The position numbers were made by a program, and so were the translations under genes. The notes beneath the pieces are model-generated. The model did no database searches. It worked only from the letters and a program-made list of their open reading frames with translations, and was not told where the DNA came from. A DNA stretch of 64,000 bases from contig JAHJKA010000048.1 of the NCBI GenBank assembly GCA_018822545.1, positions 1-64,000 on the forward strand, read 5' to 3'. Shown here one piece after another: positions 44,053-51,912 of this stretch. Source of the DNA: Pseudomonadota bacterium. Lineage in GTDB: Bacteria; Desulfobacterota; Desulfobulbia; Desulfobulbales; SURF-16. Each line of letters opens with the position of its first letter. The first letter of the stretch is position 1.

Positions 44053-44862
44053 TTATTTTAATATAGTTTTTGCCAAAAGGGAGGCACGACGCGTTTCCTC
44101 CCGGTCATATTCAATATGGCTCAAAAAAAGACCACAGGCCGGAGCAGTTTGCCCGGCCAGATGACGATCTTTGGCCGCAAGCGCTTGTTGAAATTGCTCA
44201 GCCGTCATTCGACCCTGGCCGACCTCAAACAGCGTTCCGGCTATATTGCGCACCATCTTACGCAGAAATCCATCGCCACGCAACACCAGTTTAAACTGCC
44301 CTGTTTTTTGATCCTGGTCAAGGAAAGCATCCAAAATGGTGCGAACAGCGCCCCGGCCTTGGGTCCTGGTCTTATCCCTGGAACCGGTGGCCTCAAAAGA
44401 GGAAAAATCATGGCAACCAAGAATGCTCTGGAGGCATTTTTCAACCTCCTGCACATCAAAGGGCCCAGGCAGTGCCGTTACATAAAGTCTGCTGGTGGCA
44501 AGGACAATGGGTACAGTGGAAAAATAGTACCAGTATGTTTTGGCCGAAGCGCTCTTTCTGGCGTGAAAATACTGGTCAGCATCTTCCACGGCAAGGATTC
44601 GGATCGCCTCTGGCAATAAACTATTAAGACCTTTTTGGAGGCCATGGCAAGCAATATCTGAACTGGTTTCGAAGTTTGCAACCATGCCAAGGGCGTGCAC
44701 CCCGCTATCAGTCCGGCCGGCGCCATGCAGGGTTACTGGCTGATTGCAAATGATAGCGAGTTTTTCCTCAATAATACCCTGTAAGGTCGGCAGATTATTT
44801 TGCCGCTGCCACCCACAAAAATCAGTGCCGTCAAAACTGATAAGCAGTTTGATATTGCGCAT
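44053..44862 (-). CDS. truA: tRNA pseudouridine(38-40) synthase TruA
   Basis: TruA makes pseudouridine at positions 38-40 of the tRNA anticodon stem. The 269-residue protein begins with ISFDGTDFCGWQRQ and has the catalytic Asp52 in GAGRTDSGVHALG. Other marks are FHARKSASAKTYWYYF and the C-terminal GDGFLRKMVRNIAGTL. It starts three bases after argC stops and precedes the aminotransferase gene; the grouping with argC looks like operon economy rather than shared function. Confidence 0.95.
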   Translation of the reverse strand: MRNIKLLISFDGTDFCGWQRQNNLPTLQGIIEEKLAIICNQPVTLHGAGRTDSGVHALGMVANFETSSDIACHGLQKGLNSLLPEAIRILAVEDADQYFHARKSASAKTYWYYFSTVPIVLATSRLYVTALPGPFDVQEVEKCLQSILGCHDFSSFEATGSRDKTRTQGRGAVRTILDAFLDQDQKTGQFKLVLRGDGFLRKMVRNIAGTLFEVGQGRMTAEQFQQALAAKDRHLAGQTAPACGLFLSHIEYDREETRRASLLAKTILK

Positions 44863-44865
44863 GGC

Positions 44866-45903
44866 TCACGGAAAAAGCGGCACAACGTGAAGGCCGGAAG
44901 CTTCACCAAGGCCAAGAACAATATTCATGTTCTGAACGGCCTGCCCGGCTGCCCCTTTCACCAGATTGTCAATGGCAGAGACAACCACAATCCTTTTGGT
45001 GCGCAGATCTACCTTGCAGCCGATGTCACAATAATTACTGCCGCGGACAAATTGGGTGGCAGGGAAGGTACCTGGAGCACAGGGTCGCACAAAACGCTCA
45101 TTCTTATAAAAATCCTGGTACATACTATCCACCTCTGCCTGACTGACGTCTTTTGCAAGTCCTGCATAGATAGTACTCAAAATACCGCGGACCATGGGCA
45201 CAAGATGAGGCGTAAAGGAAATGATAACCCCCTGCCCTGCAAGCTTAGCAATCTCCTGTTCGATTTCAGGGGTATGGCGATGATTACCAACCTTATAGGC
45301 CTTAAAGCCGTCAGTGACCTCACAATAGAGGGTTGCCACGCTGGCGCTACGCCCAGCTCCCGAGGTACCTGATTTCGAATCGGCAATAATGGTGGAAGGA
45401 TCAATGATGCCATTTTTCAGGAGAGGGGCAAGGCCGAGAATAATACTGGTAGGGTAACAACCGGGGTTGGCAACCAGCCGGGCGCCTTTGATCTTGGCGC
45501 GGTTGATCTCGGGCAAACCGTACACCGCCTCTTCCAGAAATTCTTTGGCAATATGGGTCTGGTACCAGGCCTCATACACCTCAGCATCATCGATGCGGAA
45601 ATCAGCACTGAGATCAACCACCTTTTTGCCGGCTGCAAGAAAGGCAGGAACAATGTTCATGGCGGTCTGATGGGGTACAGCCGTAAAAAAGAGGTCAGCG
45701 CGATTAACTAAATCTTCGATCACCACATCTTCAAGGACAATATCAGTCAGGCCTCGCAGATTCGGATAGACATCCGAAAGCATCTTTCCGGCATATTGAC
45801 GGGAGGTGGCAACGGTAAGCTCCACATCAGGATGATTTACCAACAGCCTGGCCAACTCAACGCCTGTATAGCCTGAGGCGCCAACAATTCCTATTTTATA
45901 CAT
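44866..45903 (-). CDS. argC: N-acetyl-gamma-glutamyl-phosphate reductase ArgC
   Basis: ArgC reduces N-acetylglutamyl phosphate to the semialdehyde in arginine synthesis. The 345-residue protein shows the NADP loop [17 protein letters not shown], the catalytic Cys149 in [21 protein letters not shown] and the C-terminal substrate motif [11 protein letters not shown]. It heads the argC-truA-aminotransferase operon and lies after rpsI on the same strand, separated by a terminator. Confidence 0.96.
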   Translation of the reverse strand: MYKIGIVGASGYTGVELARLLVNHPDVELTVATSRQYAGKMLSDVYPNLRGLTDIVLEDVVIEDLVNRADLFFTAVPHQTAMNIVPAFLAAGKKVVDLSADFRIDDAEVYEAWYQTHIAKEFLEEAVYGLPEINRAKIKGARLVANPGCYPTSIILGLAPLLKNGIIDPSTIIADSKSGTSGAGRSASVATLYCEVTDGFKAYKVGNHRHTPEIEQEIAKLAGQGVIISFTPHLVPMVRGILSTIYAGLAKDVSQAEVDSMYQDFYKNERFVRPCAPGTFPATQFVRGSNYCDIGCKVDLRTKRIVVVSAIDNLVKGAAGQAVQNMNIVLGLGEASGLHVVPLFP

Positions 45904-45976
45904 AGCCTACACCTCTCCTTGCAAAAAGCCATTGCAGCAAACTACTCTTCATCCACTGCTCGACAGGATATAAAAA

Positions 45977-46010
45977 AAGGGAAAAGTGACTCGAAAATCA
46001 CTCTTCCCTT
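45977..46010 (-). terminator. Terminator after rpsI
   Basis: Stem 45977-45989 pairs with 45998-46010 (one mismatch). A run of seven A on the left gives the T run on the minus strand, so it ends the rplM-rpsI transcript before argC. Confidence 0.8.
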
Positions 46011-46048
46011 CTGTAAGAATATATAACCAGCATCGAGGCTGGATATTT

Positions 46049-46444
46049 TTAACGCTTGGAGAACTGGAAGCGAGCCCGAGCACCTTTCTGACCGTATTTC
46101 TTACGCTCCTTAACACGGGAGTCGCGAGTCAGCATGCCGGCCTTTTTCAAAGCGCCGCGATGCTCAGGATCAATCTCGGTAAGAGCCTTGGCAATACCGT
46201 GACGTAAAGCCTCGGACTGGGCAGACTTACCGCCACCCTTCAAGGTTACAATCACATTATACTTACCAGTAGTATCCGTGAGCGCAAAAGGCTTAAGGAC
46301 AAGACGTTCATCCATAGCCCCACCAAAATAATCGGCCATTGAATACTTATTATTCACAACAACGGTGCCATCACCTGCAGTGAGCCAAACACGGGCGATT
46401 GCAGTTTTGCGTTTTCCAGTTGCGTAGGTTTTCTGTGCAGACAT
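46049..46444 (-). CDS. rpsI: 30S ribosomal protein S9
   Basis: S9 contacts the anticodon of P-site tRNA with its C-terminal tail. The 131-residue product contains YATGKRKTAIARVWL, the LKGGGKSAQSEALRHGIAKAL segment and the basic tail KYGQKGARARFQFSKR. ATG 46444 follows a GGAG ribosome site by eight bases, so it is preferred over the adjacent TTG. It follows rplM by 14 bases, the universal rplM-rpsI pair. Confidence 0.96.
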   Translation of the reverse strand: MSAQKTYATGKRKTAIARVWLTAGDGTVVVNNKYSMADYFGGAMDERLVLKPFALTDTTGKYNVIVTLKGGGKSAQSEALRHGIAKALTEIDPEHRGALKKAGMLTRDSRVKERKKYGQKGARARFQFSKR

Positions 46445-46458
46445 CAATTTTCTCCGAA

Positions 46459-46887
46459 TTATAACTTGATCTCTTCAGGCTGCTGGGAATCATGAGGATG
46501 ATTCTCACCTGCATAGACCTTGAGTTTTTTCAACTGAGCCCGACCAAGAGTATTCTTGGGAAGCATTCCTCTCACGGCCCGAAAGATTATCTCCTCAGGA
46601 GCCTTAACAAGAAGTTCCTGGGCTGTACATTCTTTCATTCCACCCAGATAACCGGAGTGATGATAGTAAATCTTGTTTTCAAGCTTGCGACCGGTCAGTC
46701 TGACTTTATCAGCATTAACGACAACGACAAAGTCGCCAACATCCTGAAAAGTTGAGTAATTCGGTTTATGCTTACCGCGCAGGCGAGTGGCAATCTCGGC
46801 AGCGAGACGACCGAGAACCATGCTCTGGGCGTCAACGACAAACCATTTTCGCTCAATTTCTTTGACCGGAGTCAGATAGGTGGTCAT
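46459..46887 (-). CDS. rplM: 50S ribosomal protein L13
   Basis: L13 is an early 50S assembly protein. The 142-residue product starts MTTYLTPVKEIERKWFVVDA and has LGRLAAEIATRLRGKHKPNY, GDFVVVVNADKV and RAVRGMLPKNTLGRAQLKKLKVY. ATG 46887 has AGAGGAAAG just upstream, so the longer open frame (to 46926) is not used. It is first in the rplM-rpsI operon. Confidence 0.96.
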   Translation of the reverse strand: MTTYLTPVKEIERKWFVVDAQSMVLGRLAAEIATRLRGKHKPNYSTFQDVGDFVVVVNADKVRLTGRKLENKIYYHHSGYLGGMKECTAQELLVKAPEEIIFRAVRGMLPKNTLGRAQLKKLKVYAGENHPHDSQQPEEIKL

Positions 46888-46952
46888 GATACTTTCCTCT
46901 AAAATAATATAGAAACCAACTACCATTTAAGGGCTGGTTCCTATGACGAAAA

Positions 46953-46977
46953 AAGGTTCGAAGACTCTTCGAACCTT
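46953..46977 (-). terminator. Terminator of the tRNA-Gly gene
   Basis: An 11-bp stem AAGGTTCGAAG/CTTCGAACCTT (46953-46963 with 46967-46977). On the minus strand it is followed by six T, directly downstream of the tRNA. Confidence 0.88.
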
Positions 46978-46990
46978 AGTATTGTGTATA

Positions 46991-47066
<76 letters not shown>

Positions 47067-47099
47067 CTATTTGCTACTTGGTATTGCGAAACAGGGGGA

Positions 47100-47128
47100 G
47101 TTATATCGGAACTCGTATCCCTTGTCAA
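47100..47128 (-). promoter_or_regulatory. Sigma-70 promoter of tRNA-Gly
   Basis: On the minus strand a perfect -35 TTGACA (47128-47123), exactly 17 bases, then TATAAC (47105-47100). The discriminator after it is C-rich (CTCCCCC), common in stable RNA promoters under stringent control. The leader before the mature tRNA is about 25-30 bases. Confidence 0.75.
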
Positions 47129-47227
47129 TAAAAAATTTACTGTTTCACTCTCCATAAAATGAGCGGGCAACACCTTGTCCCACGTGGCTTTACCCTACCT
47201 CTTTTTCTTGACATGCCGATCTTGTCC

Positions 47228-47257
47228 TTGCGACACGCTCAAGGATGCTGGTATAAG
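47228..47257 (+). promoter_or_regulatory. Promoter of hisB
   Basis: TTGCGA (47228-47233), 18-base spacer, TATAAG (47252-47257) with TGG directly before it (extended -10). The leader would be about 68 bases to the hisB ATG. Confidence 0.4.
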
Positions 47258-47331
47258 AAAGAGGAGAAAAAACATATCCTTACATCATTATAATAGGGAT
47301 CTCACTTCCAACATCATCACGGAGTAACATC

Positions 47332-47931
47332 ATGCCTTCCGTCCCCACTCGAAAGAGTACCATTTCACGGTCCACAAAAGAAACATCCATTAATCTGGAA
47401 CTCAGTCTCGATGGCCAGGGCAAGGCTGATATCAGCACCGGTGTTCCTTTTTTCGACCATATGCTCACCCTGCTCACCGTCCATGGCTTTTTCAACCTCA
47501 CCCTGAAGGCTTCAGGCGATATTGAAGTAGATGATCATCACACCGTGGAAGATATCGGTATCTGCCTGGGCCAGGCCTTCAAGGAAGCCCTGGGTGACTT
47601 CTCCTCGATCAGCCGTTACGGCCATTTCTCCCTACCCATGGATGAGACCTTGGCCCGCGTCACTATAGATTTTTCCAACAGACCCTATCTCCATTATGAT
47701 GTTATTGCTCTGGACCAGAAAACAGGGACCTTTGATACCACTATGGTCCAGGAGTTTCTCCGGGCCTTTGCCTTCAACTGTGGATTGACACTACACGTCG
47801 AAGTAAAATATGGTGTTAATACCCACCATATTATTGAAGCCATTTTTAAAGCCCTGGGCCGAACCCTTGATCAGGCCACGGCCATTGATCCACGAGTTCA
47901 AGGCACTCTCTCCTCAAAAGGCACCTTATAA
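47332..47931 (+). CDS. hisB: Imidazoleglycerol-phosphate dehydratase HisB
   Basis: HisB (monofunctional) dehydrates imidazole glycerol phosphate, the sixth step of histidine synthesis. The 199-residue product has GVPFFDHMLTLLTVHG, the manganese motif DDHHTVEDIGICLGQA, SLPMDETLARVTIDFS and the second motif NTHHIIEAIFKALGR. No phosphatase domain is fused. It stands away from other his genes; the gene after it is a lipoprotein 28 bases downstream. Confidence 0.95.
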   Translation: MPSVPTRKSTISRSTKETSINLELSLDGQGKADISTGVPFFDHMLTLLTVHGFFNLTLKASGDIEVDDHHTVEDIGICLGQAFKEALGDFSSISRYGHFSLPMDETLARVTIDFSNRPYLHYDVIALDQKTGTFDTTMVQEFLRAFAFNCGLTLHVEVKYGVNTHHIIEAIFKALGRTLDQATAIDPRVQGTLSSKGTL

Positions 47932-47959
47932 CCCACTGTCAACCTACCCGGAAATAGCC

Positions 47960-48604
47960 ATGATGCGACCACTTGGATTTCTCTTTGTCTTTACCCTCTC
48001 TCTCCTGACCGCCTGCGCGGCCCAGACATCGCAATCCGCTCAAGACATGAATAAAAGCGATGCCGATGAGCTGATCCTTAAATCCATCGTTGTTTTACAA
48101 AGCGAATCCGATCCGGTTGACCAGGATAAAAGAAGTGCAGAGGCCCTCAACCTTGAAGAAGGCTGTCGTGTGCTGAGCTCCATTATTGCTGAATATTTCG
48201 CCATGAAAGAGAACGTCAACATCCTCTCCCCCATGCAACAGGAATCCCTCACCGGCACCTTTATCGGCAACCTTCACAAAAGAGCCCGCTACATAGGCAT
48301 GCAGGCCCAGGGGGACGCTGTTCTCATCACCCACCTCATCGACTACCGAAAGCTTGAAGGCAAGAAATATGGCGCCAACGAACCCGCCTCAGTGAGTTTC
48401 GATTACAGCCTGATCCATCTTGAAAGTGGCAAGACCCTGTGTAAGGGGAGCTTTGAGGAAACCCAGAAGACCCTGCTTTCAGACCTTCTCTCCTTTGGCA
48501 AGGCCTCGAAACGTAATTTTGAATTCGTATCCGCTGAAACCTTGCTCCGGGAAGGGGTAGAGCGCAAATTCGGTGACTGTCGCTATCTGACAACCACCCC
48601 GTAA
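47960..48604 (+). CDS. Predicted lipoprotein of unknown function
   Basis: A 214-residue protein starting at ATG 47960 (a second ATG follows) with a lipoprotein signal and lipobox LLTAC (Cys19). The frame is open farther upstream within hisB but without a signal sequence, so this start was chosen. The mature part has mixed helix and strand (ADELILKSIVVLQ, GCRVLSSIIAEYFAMKENV, GDAVLITHLIDYR, SFDYSLIHLESGKTLCKGSFEET). This pattern recalls envelope lipoproteins with FlgO/TolB-N-like folds, but I cannot assign a family. It follows hisB by 28 bases and may share its transcript. Confidence 0.7.
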   Translation: MMRPLGFLFVFTLSLLTACAAQTSQSAQDMNKSDADELILKSIVVLQSESDPVDQDKRSAEALNLEEGCRVLSSIIAEYFAMKENVNILSPMQQESLTGTFIGNLHKRARYIGMQAQGDAVLITHLIDYRKLEGKKYGANEPASVSFDYSLIHLESGKTLCKGSFEETQKTLLSDLLSFGKASKRNFEFVSAETLLREGVERKFGDCRYLTTTP

Positions 48605-48626
48605 AAACGTTTCTCTCACATGATGA

Positions 48627-48672
48627 CCTGACTCTTTCATACGCAAAGGTCAGGCGTCATAACTCATTTTTT
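48627..48672 (+). terminator. Possible terminator after the lipoprotein gene
   Basis: An interrupted stem (CCTGAC with GTCAGG, and CTTT with AAAG) spans 48627-48654. A run of six T lies about a dozen bases further on, so this is a weak call. Confidence 0.35.
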
Positions 48673-48724
48673 CATTCAATCCATCCTGAATTCTGTCCAC
48701 TGAATTCTCAACTTATTGCACGCC

Positions 48725-49477
48725 ATGCTTCAGCTGCCCCCCGCCATTAATCGCCTCATCGGCCAGGCCATGCATGACTATCAGATGCTGGCTGAAGGCG
48801 ATCGCGTTCTTATTGCAGTTTCAGGGGGCGTTGACAGCCTTGTCCTTGCTGCCCTTCTCAAGCTCTGGCAGGAAAAGGCCCCCATTTCCTATACCATTGA
48901 GGCGATCCATCTTGACATGGGCTTTGCTGCAGATATGGACCTTCTTGTTGACAAACAACTGGCTAAAACCCATGTTCCCTATGAAATCATGCCCACCACC
49001 ATCGGCAAAGACGCCTTTGAGCGCGAGAACCCCTCTGCCTGTTTTCACTGTGCCCGTAACCGGCGCACCAAGCTCTTTAATCTTGCCCGCGACAAAGGCT
49101 GCACCAAGCTCGCCCTGGGACACCACAAAGAGGACATTATTGAAACCTTTTTCATCAACCTTTTTTACGGCGGCAACCTCTCCACCATGCTCCCCAGGCA
49201 GGATCTCTTTAATGGTAACCTGGCCCTTATCCGGCCCTTGGCATATCTCCAAAAAAACCAGGTCCAGGAACTTGCCGAGCTCTTCGGTTTCTCGCCGGTG
49301 GCCAACCCCTGCCCCTTATCAGGAAGCACAAAGAGGCAAAGCGTGCGGCAGATGATGGGCACGCTTTATCAGGAGGATGACAAGCTCATGAATACTATTT
49401 TTGCGGCCCTTAGCAACGTCAAAACCGACTACCTGCTCGATCGCTCCTTACATCACAAGGAAAATCTGGAAAAATGA
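48725..49477 (+). CDS. TtcA-like PP-loop ATPase (tRNA thiolation family)
   Basis: A 250-residue ATP pyrophosphatase of the TtcA/TilS/CTU1 group, members of which activate tRNA bases for thiolation or lysidine formation. The PP-loop is AVSGGVDSLVLAAL. Cysteine pairs or singles typical of TtcA are seen in SACFHCARNRR and in ANPCPLSGSTKR. The segment LALGHHKEDIIETFFINLFYGG is a strong TtcA marker. ATG 48725 was chosen over TTG 48716; no clear ribosome site precedes either. The stop overlaps the DUF89 gene by four bases. Its substrate, 2-thiocytidine of tRNA or another, is not determined. Confidence 0.82.
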   Translation: MLQLPPAINRLIGQAMHDYQMLAEGDRVLIAVSGGVDSLVLAALLKLWQEKAPISYTIEAIHLDMGFAADMDLLVDKQLAKTHVPYEIMPTTIGKDAFERENPSACFHCARNRRTKLFNLARDKGCTKLALGHHKEDIIETFFINLFYGGNLSTMLPRQDLFNGNLALIRPLAYLQKNQVQELAELFGFSPVANPCPLSGSTKRQSVRQMMGTLYQEDDKLMNTIFAALSNVKTDYLLDRSLHHKENLEK

Positions 49478-50370
49478 AATCAAGCCTCCATTGCCTGCCC
49501 TGTTTTCTCCAGCAAACCATTAAGGCCGCCCGCCTCAGCACCACGGACCCGGTTCTGCAGAAAAAAATCCTCGACACGATTGCCCTCCTGCTCCCCGACC
49601 TTGATCTGCAGAAATCGCCACCGGAAAACTCTATTCCGGTCTATGAGACCATTGCTCAGATATCCGGTTGCCCCGACCCCTTTGCCGACCTGAAAAAACA
49701 ATCAAACAGCTTTGCCCTCGGCCTGGTGGATCATGTCAGAAAAAAAATCACCGCACACCCCGACCCCTTGTACGCGGCGCTGCTCTTTTCCATTGCCGGC
49801 AATATCATTGATTACGGCTCCCAACAGGATTTTGACGCTGAAGCCGCCCTGGCCACCTGCCTGGATACTGTTCTCACCATCAATGACTACCAGAACCTGC
49901 GCCAAAATATAGAGAAAAGCACGCTTCTGCTGTATCTCGGTGACAATGCCGGAGAAATCGTTTTTGACTCTCTGGTCATTGAAACTCTTAAAGAAATGTT
50001 CCCAGACCTTGAAATCGTCTACGTGGTCAAGGCCAGTCCCATAATCAACGACGCCCTCATGGATGATGCGGACTCCTGTGGTCTGCCACAACTCTGCCGG
50101 GTTATTGTAAACGGCACGGGGTGTCCCGGCACTCCCCTTGCGAACTGCTCACCAGAGTTTCAAGAACTCTTTACCAGGGCCGATGTGATTATCAGCAAGG
50201 GGCAAGGAAATTATGAAACCCTTTCAGAAACCACGGCCCCTATCTATTTTTTACTGACGGTCAAATGTCCAATCGTAGGCGCGCATCTCCAAGAGCAAAA
50301 CACCATTGCCGTCCGCAAAGGCGACCTGGTCTTGATGAGAGCTCCCAAAAAGCCTATGGTAAAAGAATAA
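49474..50370 (+). CDS. DUF89 (ARMT1-like) domain protein
   Basis: A 298-residue member of DUF89, a metal-dependent phosphatase fold known in damage-control phosphatases and ARMT1. Signatures are the N-terminal Cys-x2-Cys (CLPCFLQQT), YLGDNAGEIVFD with the metal-binding Asp/Asn/Glu set, and ISKGQGNYETL near the C-terminus. The start overlaps the TtcA-like gene by ATGA, so both are translated together. The C-terminus meets the remnant of a GGDEF gene. A phosphatase role acting on sugar phosphates or cofactors is inferred from the family, with no specific substrate. Confidence 0.85.
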   Translation: MKSSLHCLPCFLQQTIKAARLSTTDPVLQKKILDTIALLLPDLDLQKSPPENSIPVYETIAQISGCPDPFADLKKQSNSFALGLVDHVRKKITAHPDPLYAALLFSIAGNIIDYGSQQDFDAEAALATCLDTVLTINDYQNLRQNIEKSTLLLYLGDNAGEIVFDSLVIETLKEMFPDLEIVYVVKASPIINDALMDDADSCGLPQLCRVIVNGTGCPGTPLANCSPEFQELFTRADVIISKGQGNYETLSETTAPIYFLLTVKCPIVGAHLQEQNTIAVRKGDLVLMRAPKKPMVKE

Positions 50371-50708
50371 ATGGCCATGATTTCGGCAATCAAGTGCTGA
50401 AATTCGTGGCCCAGACCTTTATCAAATCTTCCCGGCCCTTTGATCTTTACGGGCGTTGAGGTGGCGAAGAATTTATCGCCATCATCCGCAATATCACCGA
50501 ACCAGAACCCCTCCACCTCGGCAACAAACTGCGAGTCCTCGTGGAGCATTCCTACGTCCACCACAATGAAGACAGACTCAATATTACCATCTCGCTGGGC
50601 GCCACCATGGTCACCGATGACGACACCTTTGACAACCTGGTGAAACGGGCAGATACCTTGGTCTGTGAAAGCAAGAAGGCGGGCAGCAACCGCCTGACTC
50701 TGGGATAA
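50368..50708 (+). pseudogene. Broken diguanylate cyclase (GGDEF) domain remnant
   Basis: Reading the frame used by 50706-50708 (TAA) gives NGHDFGNQVLKFVAQTF, then RPFDLYGR, then TGA at 50457-50459, then GGEEFIAII and about 80 further codons ending SNRLTLG. These are the GHDxGD segment, the RxxD inhibitory site and the GG[DE]EF active site of a GGDEF domain, in the right order. The stop replaces the residue (often Trp or Tyr) just before GGEEF; TGG to TGA is the simplest origin. The first third of the domain and any sensor are gone, and the remnant begins where DUF89 ends. No ribosome site is present. Confidence 0.8.
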
Positions 50709-50737
50709 AAAAAAGATCATTGCCCTGATCAGGGCAA
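50707..50737 (-). terminator. Terminator of the hemB transcript
   Basis: A perfect 18-base palindrome TTGCCCTGATCAGGGCAA (50720-50737). On the minus strand it is followed five bases later by eight T, as expected for hemB termination. Confidence 0.7.
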
Positions 50738-50816
50738 CAGGGAAAAACCTTGCAGTTCTCCAAACCAGATCGCCGTCACAAATCGATCCGGATTGAAGAA
50801 CAGCAATTAAAACAGC

Positions 50817-51791
50817 TCAGCCGTTAAGAAGCTTGGCCATCTCTTTGGCACCGTAGGTGATAATGATATCAGCACCGGCGCGGGAGATGGAGAGCAGGGT
50901 TTCATGCATGACCCGGTCGCCATCAATCCAGCCATTAGCGGCTGCCGCTTTGATCATGGCATACTCGCCACTGACATGATAGGCAGCAATGGGCAGATCA
51001 AACTCGTCACGCAGAGAACGGATAATATCAAGATAGGCCACAGCCGGCTTGACCATCAAAATATCCGCCCCCTCATCAACATCAAGAGTGGCCTCACGCA
51101 GGGCCTCACGGCTGTTGGCCGGGTCCATCTGATACCCCTGCCTATCACCTTCCTGCGGTGCACAATTCGCCGCATCCCGAAAGGGACCGTAAAAGGCCGA
51201 GGCGTATTTTACGGCGTAGCTCATGATGGGGACCATATCGAAATTATTCTCATCAAGCACCGCTCTGATCTCCGCCACCCGGCCATCCATCATGTCAGAG
51301 GGGGCAACCATATCGGCACCGGCCTGGGCATGGGACAGGGCGATTTTGGCCAGTATTTCCAAGGTGGCATCATTATTGACCTGACCATCCTCCAGGATAC
51401 CGCAATGCCCATGATCCGTATACTCGCACATACAGACATCGGTTGAGACCATAAGCTGGGGGGCCTTGTTCTTGAGCTCTCTGATGGCCGTCTGGATGAT
51501 GCCGTCCTTGGCATGGCCACCGGAACCGCCGGCATCCTTATGCGCCGGCAGCCCAAAGAGGATGACATGCTGGATACCAAGCCCCAGCAATTCCTTAGCC
51601 TCAGCGCCGAGTTGATCGACACTCATCCTGAAAACCCCAGGCATGGAGGGGATTGCCTGCCTGATGCCCTTGCCGGGCATAACAAACAAGGGATAGATAA
51701 ACTGCTCCGTGGAAAGGCGCGTTTCTCTAACCAGGGACCGTAACTGAGGGTTGCGGCGCAGACGACGGGAACGATATTCTGGAAAAACCAT
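50817..51791 (-). CDS. hemB: Delta-aminolevulinic acid dehydratase (porphobilinogen synthase) HemB
   Basis: HemB condenses two aminolevulinate molecules to porphobilinogen in tetrapyrrole synthesis. The 324-residue protein is of the zinc type: [16 protein letters not shown] provides three Cys. The active lysines lie in [18 protein letters not shown] and [18 protein letters not shown] precedes ATG 51791. It is the last gene of the long minus-strand run. The 121-base gap to the ClpX-like gene is filled by a hairpin repeat element. Confidence 0.96.
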   Translation of the reverse strand: MVFPEYRSRRLRRNPQLRSLVRETRLSTEQFIYPLFVMPGKGIRQAIPSMPGVFRMSVDQLGAEAKELLGLGIQHVILFGLPAHKDAGGSGGHAKDGIIQTAIRELKNKAPQLMVSTDVCMCEYTDHGHCGILEDGQVNNDATLEILAKIALSHAQAGADMVAPSDMMDGRVAEIRAVLDENNFDMVPIMSYAVKYASAFYGPFRDAANCAPQEGDRQGYQMDPANSREALREATLDVDEGADILMVKPAVAYLDIIRSLRDEFDLPIAAYHVSGEYAMIKAAAANGWIDGDRVMHETLLSISRAGADIIITYGAKEMAKLLNG

Positions 51792-51808
51792 AGGGGAGCT
51801 CCTTTTTT

Positions 51809-51906
51809 AAGAAGTTAGAGAATGGAGAGAAGTTAGAGAATACAAAGAAGGAGGTGTGTATGTAACTTCTTTACCTCCTTTACCTCCTTTACATTCTTTA
51901 TTTCTC
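51809..51906. repeat. Purine-arm/pyrimidine-arm imperfect hairpin element, second copy
   Basis: A purine arm (51809-51854; AGAAGTTAGAGAATGGAGAG and a second AGAAGTTAGAGAAT) is followed, after a short loop, by a pyrimidine arm (51863-51906) rich in ACCTCCTTT repeats. The reverse complement of the second arm resembles the first. It shares AGAAGTTAGAGAATG with the element at 35803-35984. It occupies nearly the whole gap between hemB and the ClpX-like gene. Confidence 0.65.
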
Positions 51907-51912
51907 GCCTTT

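Noticed and set aside
50457..50459. UGA inside the GGDEF remnant as a selenocysteine codon
   Set aside because: The genome has selB, but the position is a Trp/Tyr site next to GGEEF in the family, the upstream domain is lost and no SECIS-like hairpin is evident. A nonsense mutation is simpler.
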